Origin: CBDFGS01 sp965247255
Lineage (GTDB): Bacteria; Chloroflexota; Dehalococcoidia; Lucifugimonadales; CAUZJF01
Length of the DNA: 64,000 nt
Reading direction: 5' to 3'
Assembly: GCA_965247255.1 (NCBI GenBank)
Contig: CBDFGS010000013.1
Coordinates: 248,001 to 312,000, forward strand
The notes under the pieces were generated by a model. That model saw only the letters and a list, made by a program, of their open reading frames with translations. It was not told where the DNA came from and ran no database searches. Position 1 is the stretch's first letter, and every line of letters begins with the position of its first letter. Positions 60,639-64,000 of the stretch are shown piece after piece. The position numbers were made by a program, and so were the translations under genes.

Positions 60639-61601
60639 GTGGACCGGGACGCGTTGAGAAAAAAGCTTGTCGGCCCCATAGCCACCGTCGGCACGCCGTT
60701 CGACGACGATTACGAAGTGGACTACGGCAAGATGGCCGAGCTCACCCAGTGGTGGGTGGAGCAAGGCCTCGTTGAGGGCCGGGCGGTAATCAAGGTCGCC
60801 GCCGCCATGGGCGAGGGACCCCAGCTGCGGGAGCACGAGTGGCAGGCCCTGCTGCGGACGGTGGTCCAGGCCGCGGACGGCAAGGCTACCGTCATGGTCG
60901 GCCTACACTACAAAGACACCATCCGCCAGATAGAAGACGCCAGGAAGGCCCGCGACCTCGGCGCCGTCGCCCTGCAGGTCTCCCCGCCGGTGCACAATGG
61001 GCCGACCCAGGACGATGTGCTCCGCTTCTACGAGGACCTGTCCAACGCCGTGGACGTCGGCATCATGGTGTACAACACCATGGGCATGCTCGGCGACAAG
61101 ATCACGCTGGAAAACTATCGTCAGATAGCGCAGTCTGACAGCATCGTCGCCATCAAATGGCAGGCGCCGCCCGGCGTCGACTACAACGCGATCTTCGACT
61201 TGAAGGACCGCGTCAACATCATCGACAACACCAAGGACCCCGTGCGCAACCACAGGCTGGGCGGCCACGGCTTCATCAACTGGACCTCGGAGATCTACCC
61301 GTCCCACGACCTGAACATCTGGGACCTGATGGAGGCCGGCCGGCACGACGAGGCGGATGCCGAATGGAATCGCGTCTACTTGCCACTGCGTGAGTTCCAG
61401 ACCAGAGTCGGCGAGAAGTCCGGCGGTCAGGCCCGGCTTAAGAAAGGCCTGATGAAGGTCTCCGGCAAGGATATTGGCGACTCCAGACCGCCGTCATTGC
61501 CCTTGGCCCCCGAGGAGCTGGATGAGCTTCGCGAGATCGTCCGCGGACTCGGGTTCCCGGTCGTAGAGGGCACGACAGCCGCCGCAACCGCCGCGGGCTG
61601 A
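60639..61601 (+). CDS. DapA-family aldolase (dihydrodipicolinate synthase-like)
   Basis: 320 residues, GTG start with AAGGAGGAG 6 nt upstream. A TIM-barrel class I aldolase with the catalytic Tyr in IMVYNTMGML and the Schiff-base Lys in SIVAIKWQAPPG. The N-terminal GPIATVGTPFDDDYEVDYGK is canonical. The true DapA signatures around the pyruvate Thr-Thr are altered (KVAAAMGEG), so another keto-acid or sugar-acid substrate is likely. Confidence 0.9.
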   Translation: MDRDALRKKLVGPIATVGTPFDDDYEVDYGKMAELTQWWVEQGLVEGRAVIKVAAAMGEGPQLREHEWQALLRTVVQAADGKATVMVGLHYKDTIRQIEDARKARDLGAVALQVSPPVHNGPTQDDVLRFYEDLSNAVDVGIMVYNTMGMLGDKITLENYRQIAQSDSIVAIKWQAPPGVDYNAIFDLKDRVNIIDNTKDPVRNHRLGGHGFINWTSEIYPSHDLNIWDLMEAGRHDEADAEWNRVYLPLREFQTRVGEKSGGQARLKKGLMKVSGKDIGDSRPPSLPLAPEELDELREIVRGLGFPVVEGTTAAATAAG

Positions 61602-61661
61602 CGCCTGCGCGGCGAACCAGTCTACCTCACCCCCCAACGAACTCCTTTGCAACCGCTCTTC

Positions 61662-61704
61662 CCCCTCTCCGCATTGCGGAGAAGGGCTGGGGGTGAGGTC
61701 ATTC
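61662..61704. repeat. Intact copy of the palindromic repeat split by the IS21 element
   Basis: CCCTCTCCGCATTGCGGAGA then AGGGCTGGGGGTGAGGTCAT. On the minus strand GACCTCACCCCC aligns with the IS21 target flanks at 9276-9288 and 11776-11810. CTCCGCATTGCGGAG is a near-perfect palindrome. Confidence 0.75.
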
Positions 61705-61794
61705 TTCATCGCCTGAAAAACAGCGCTCAAGTAGTCTAAATTCCATAAAGTAGCTCTGTACTCTCTGTGTTCTCCATGGTGAGATGCTCTGCGC

Positions 61795-62922
61795 TTACTC
61801 TACCGCCAGCCGGGCGAAGCGCGTATGGGTCACGCACGCCTGGGTGCACCACCAGCTGCTGATAATCTCGCCGTTGGGTAGTCGCGCTGTGTTGGGCTTC
61901 CCGAAGGCGATATTGTTGTGGCTGGCGGGATATTTGGGACGGTGCTCCACTCCCAGATACTCTTGGCCCACCGCGTCCCAGACCATCACCTGGTTCTCCA
62001 GGTCCCACGTCTCGCCCCCGTCCTCTGACAGGACCACCATTATTCCAGGCTCCCTGCCCTCCCGAAGCGTATAGGTCGCCGCGAGCACCCCATCCCCTAG
62101 GTCCGCCAGCCAGCTCGTCTGCCCCATGATGCCCGTCGGCCTTGGCTGGCTCCACCTCGTTCCCGTCTCGTCCGAGACGGTAAGGTGCAAGTCGTGGTCC
62201 CTCTGACCGCCAACATCCTGCGTCCACTGGAGGGCTGCGACCCGGCCGTCGAGCATCTGGGTGTAGCGGCTGTGAGAGAACATCCTGTCGTTATCGAAGG
62301 CGCTGGGAAAATCGATGCGGTCCGTCCAGCTCTCCCCGCGGTCATCGGAGAAGACGGCGAATCCCTTGATGTGAAGCGGCGACGTATCGTCCCAGCGTTT
62401 CCAGGCCTCGCACGCTAGGAACCAGCGTCCGTCGTCAAGCTCGATAATCTGCGACGGCGTATCCACTACGCCGCCGCCGGGCAGGTCGAGCCTGTAAGGG
62501 TCGGACCAGGAGCGGCCGTCGTCGGCAGAGCGAAAGAGTACGACCTCGCCGGGCCGCTGGCCTCCCGTTTCAGGATTGATCGGGGGCCTGTATGGCTCGG
62601 AGAACACCCTCCGGTGCGCGATCAGTACCACGGTACCGTCCCTCATCCTAGTGGCGTGAGGCGCCGTGTAGCTGAAGGGCTCCCGGTCGTTCCCGGGGTC
62701 CCACACCGACTCTTCCTGCGTCCACGTCCTACCCCCATCGAAGGAGCGCAGCTTGGCGAGCTTACCGTCCAGCGAGTAGAACGCGGAGCCGGTCCTGTAG
62801 AAGCAGAGCACCTCAGCCTTGGAGATGGGCACGATGTTCGGCAGGAAGGCGTATTCGGCCTTGAACCCAGGGTCCGGGTTCCGGTATAGCACACCCTCGG
62901 ACAGGAGCTTCAAGCGGCCCAA
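61795..62922 (-). CDS. BNR/sialidase-like beta-propeller protein
   Basis: 375 residues with at least four Asp-box (SxDxGxTW) repeats: SFDGGRTWTQ, SADDGRSWSDP, SDDRGESWTDR and SEDGGETWDLE. This predicts a six-bladed propeller as in exo-alpha-sialidases. The sialidase RIP motif is not clear, and no signal peptide is seen, so true sialidase action is doubtful. The neighbouring DapA-family gene (which includes sialic acid lyases) is convergent, which makes a sialic-acid role tempting but unproven. Confidence 0.85.
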   Translation of the reverse strand: MGRLKLLSEGVLYRNPDPGFKAEYAFLPNIVPISKAEVLCFYRTGSAFYSLDGKLAKLRSFDGGRTWTQEESVWDPGNDREPFSYTAPHATRMRDGTVVLIAHRRVFSEPYRPPINPETGGQRPGEVVLFRSADDGRSWSDPYRLDLPGGGVVDTPSQIIELDDGRWFLACEAWKRWDDTSPLHIKGFAVFSDDRGESWTDRIDFPSAFDNDRMFSHSRYTQMLDGRVAALQWTQDVGGQRDHDLHLTVSDETGTRWSQPRPTGIMGQTSWLADLGDGVLAATYTLREGREPGIMVVLSEDGGETWDLENQVMVWDAVGQEYLGVEHRPKYPASHNNIAFGKPNTARLPNGEIISSWWCTQACVTHTRFARLAVE

Positions 62923-63373
62923 GCTAGATTCCTCGCCCTGGTCCCCGCCGACTTATGGGCGACGCACGAGTCGGTCCAACTCCACCTTAAAAGCTGGTCG
63001 AGATTCTAGCAGAGATACCGACGCCATCCACGACGACCGGTTGCCCAAGCCAGGCGGCGGCATAAAGCGAGTCGAAGAAACCAAATGGCGCCGCCGAGCG
63101 TTATCCCAGTAAGCGACTCACGCCGCGGAATTCTACGACTTGGCCAACAGAGAGCTGCCGCATCAGTCATGGTGGAACGCTTACTATGCAGGCGCCAGGA
63201 CCGCGACCCCATTCATCGACGACATGAGTAGCCCTTTTCGGTCTCGGAAATCACCCAGTCGGGTGATCCCAAATCAGAATGGCAGGCCCATACTGGCTTC
63301 GGGCCAGAAACTCCAGCAAAAACAGGGGCGCCGATATCCAAGATGTACTGAAGACCCCGGCAGGCACTTCGCA
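62923..63373. other. Intergenic region before the CHRD/SOD-like lipoprotein
   Basis: Open frames here carry no recognisable protein features. No repeat found. Confidence 0.35.
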
Positions 63374-63784
63374 TTGGTAGCCAAGTCTGCGCTACTTGCC
63401 ACCTTCGCGACGGTCCTTGTCCTCGCTGCGGCGTGTGGCAGCAAGACCACGGAATTAACAGTCCGCCTTCTCGATCAAGAGAACTCCGGCCAATCGGGCA
63501 TCGCCACGCTCAAAGCGGACGGCCCGAGGACTCAGGTCGCACTAAGGATCGACGCCGGCCCTTCAGCCGCTGACCCTCAGCCCGTCCACATTCACTTCGG
63601 CAGGTGCGGCGACCGGCTTGGGGGGGTCGAGCACGCTTTGAGCGATATTGCTGGCGGGCAATCGAGTTCCCTCGTCGAAGCAAGCCTGGAAAGCCTCATG
63701 GACGGCAATCACGCGATCAACGTCCACAAGTCATACTCTGAGATCGCCATCTATACCTCTTGCGGGAACATCCCGTCCCAGTAG
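63374..63784 (+). CDS. CHRD/superoxide-dismutase-like lipoprotein
   Basis: About 136 residues. The signal sequence ATFATVLVLAAACGS carries a lipobox AAAC. The beta-sandwich shows HIHFGRC, GGVEHALSDIAGG, ASLESLMDG, AINVHKSYSEIAIYTSCG, the pattern of CHRD or Cu-Zn SOD-like exported proteins. Few metal His remain (HIH and NVH), so dismutase activity is doubtful. A TTG at 63374 opens the signal peptide; an upstream ATG-like frame from 63140 adds an unlikely extension. Confidence 0.65.
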   Translation: MVAKSALLATFATVLVLAAACGSKTTELTVRLLDQENSGQSGIATLKADGPRTQVALRIDAGPSAADPQPVHIHFGRCGDRLGGVEHALSDIAGGQSSSLVEASLESLMDGNHAINVHKSYSEIAIYTSCGNIPSQ

Positions 63785-63796
63785 GGCTTACTTCGT

Positions 63797-64000
63797 ATGC
63801 GAGAGAGAACACCTCGAAACACGGCGCTCCCGGAGACAGAGTTCTTTGTCGCCGAAGCGTCCCGGCCCTACCCGCTGCTCCGCTACTACGTGCTGACCAG
63901 CCTCGCCGTCATCTCGATCGTTACGGTCGTCGTTGCCGTCCTGTTCGTGCGCCGCGCCGAGCAAGAATTCGCCACGCGGAGCGCCGAGCAGAGCATGATG
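63797..64000 (+). CDS. N-terminus of a membrane protein, 3' partial
   Basis: From ATG 63797 the frame stays open to the window end (68 codons): a hydrophilic start, then one long hydrophobic helix (YYVLTSLAVISIVTVVVAVLF) and RRAEQEFATRSAEQ. The layout suits the first helix of a sensor histidine kinase or other membrane sensor, but that cannot be decided here. It begins 12 nt after the lipoprotein stop. Confidence 0.6.
   Translation, partial: MRERTPRNTALPETEFFVAEASRPYPLLRYYVLTSLAVISIVTVVVAVLFVRRAEQEFATRSAEQSMM

Noticed and set aside
1..64000. CRISPR array or phage module
   Set aside because: No regularly spaced repeats, cas genes, or phage structural genes were seen.

Overview
The window is GC-rich, gene-dense bacterial DNA that looks like a Chloroflexota chromosome, possibly Dehalococcoidia/SAR202-like. 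That placement is an inference. It rests on gene content (class III CoA-transferase with enoyl-CoA hydratase, TIM-barrel sugar epimerases, LarE, ThyX, GldA/GldG-type ABC system, LppX/LprG lipoprotein next to a multidrug-type MFS carrier), on the many dispersed intergenic repeats, and on frequent GTG/TTG starts. There is no rRNA gene. One tRNA-Asn is present.

Layout. 1-9 kb: end of a beta-helix surface protein, a polyglycine-linker solute-binding lipoprotein, a tight operon (nucleotidyltransferase, pentapeptide-repeat protein, RNase D-like nuclease), a DUF6174 lipoprotein, a double-FHA protein and two tandem paralogous sugar isomerases. 9.3-11.8 kb: a complete IS21-type element inserted in a palindromic repeat. 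11.8-17.7 kb: acetyl-CoA synthetase, a CocE/NonD hydrolase and the rpsP-khpA-rimM operon. 17.8-35.6 kb: an accessory, decaying region with broken genes (amidohydrolase, GNAT, frameshifted lipoprotein, GIY-YIG nuclease, small membrane proteins with in-frame stops, two HTH-gene remnants) and two inverted IS1380-type elements. Each IS1380 copy splits an open reading frame that is restored exactly when the element and one 5-bp duplication are removed. The same region has a signalling cluster (FHA, zinc ribbon, phosphoesterase, response regulator), a secreted PKD metalloprotease, a DUF2161 nuclease-fold protein and an HTH-inositol-phosphate-synthase fusion read from a probably leaderless promoter.

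35.7-64 kb: metabolic and envelope genes. These include a zinc alcohol dehydrogenase, AlkD-like protein, LarE, CoA-transferase/enoyl-CoA hydratase pair, hydroxyacid dehydrogenase, macrodomain protein, SDR, ThyX, cupredoxin, TlpA-like thioredoxin, an LprG/P55-like lipoprotein-transporter pair, an ECF sigma/anti-sigma pair beside an anchored surface protein, and a GldA/GldFG/DUF4340 operon. They continue with a HAD hydrolase, a DUF559 endonuclease-fold gene framed by inverted copies of a palindromic repeat, an epimerase, an inositol monophosphatase family enzyme, a DapA-family aldolase, a BNR/sialidase-like protein, a CHRD/SOD-like lipoprotein and the start of a membrane protein.

Several dispersed repeat families recur in intergenic space. 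The C-rich palindromic family supplies the stop codon of two different genes (rimM and the DUF559 gene).
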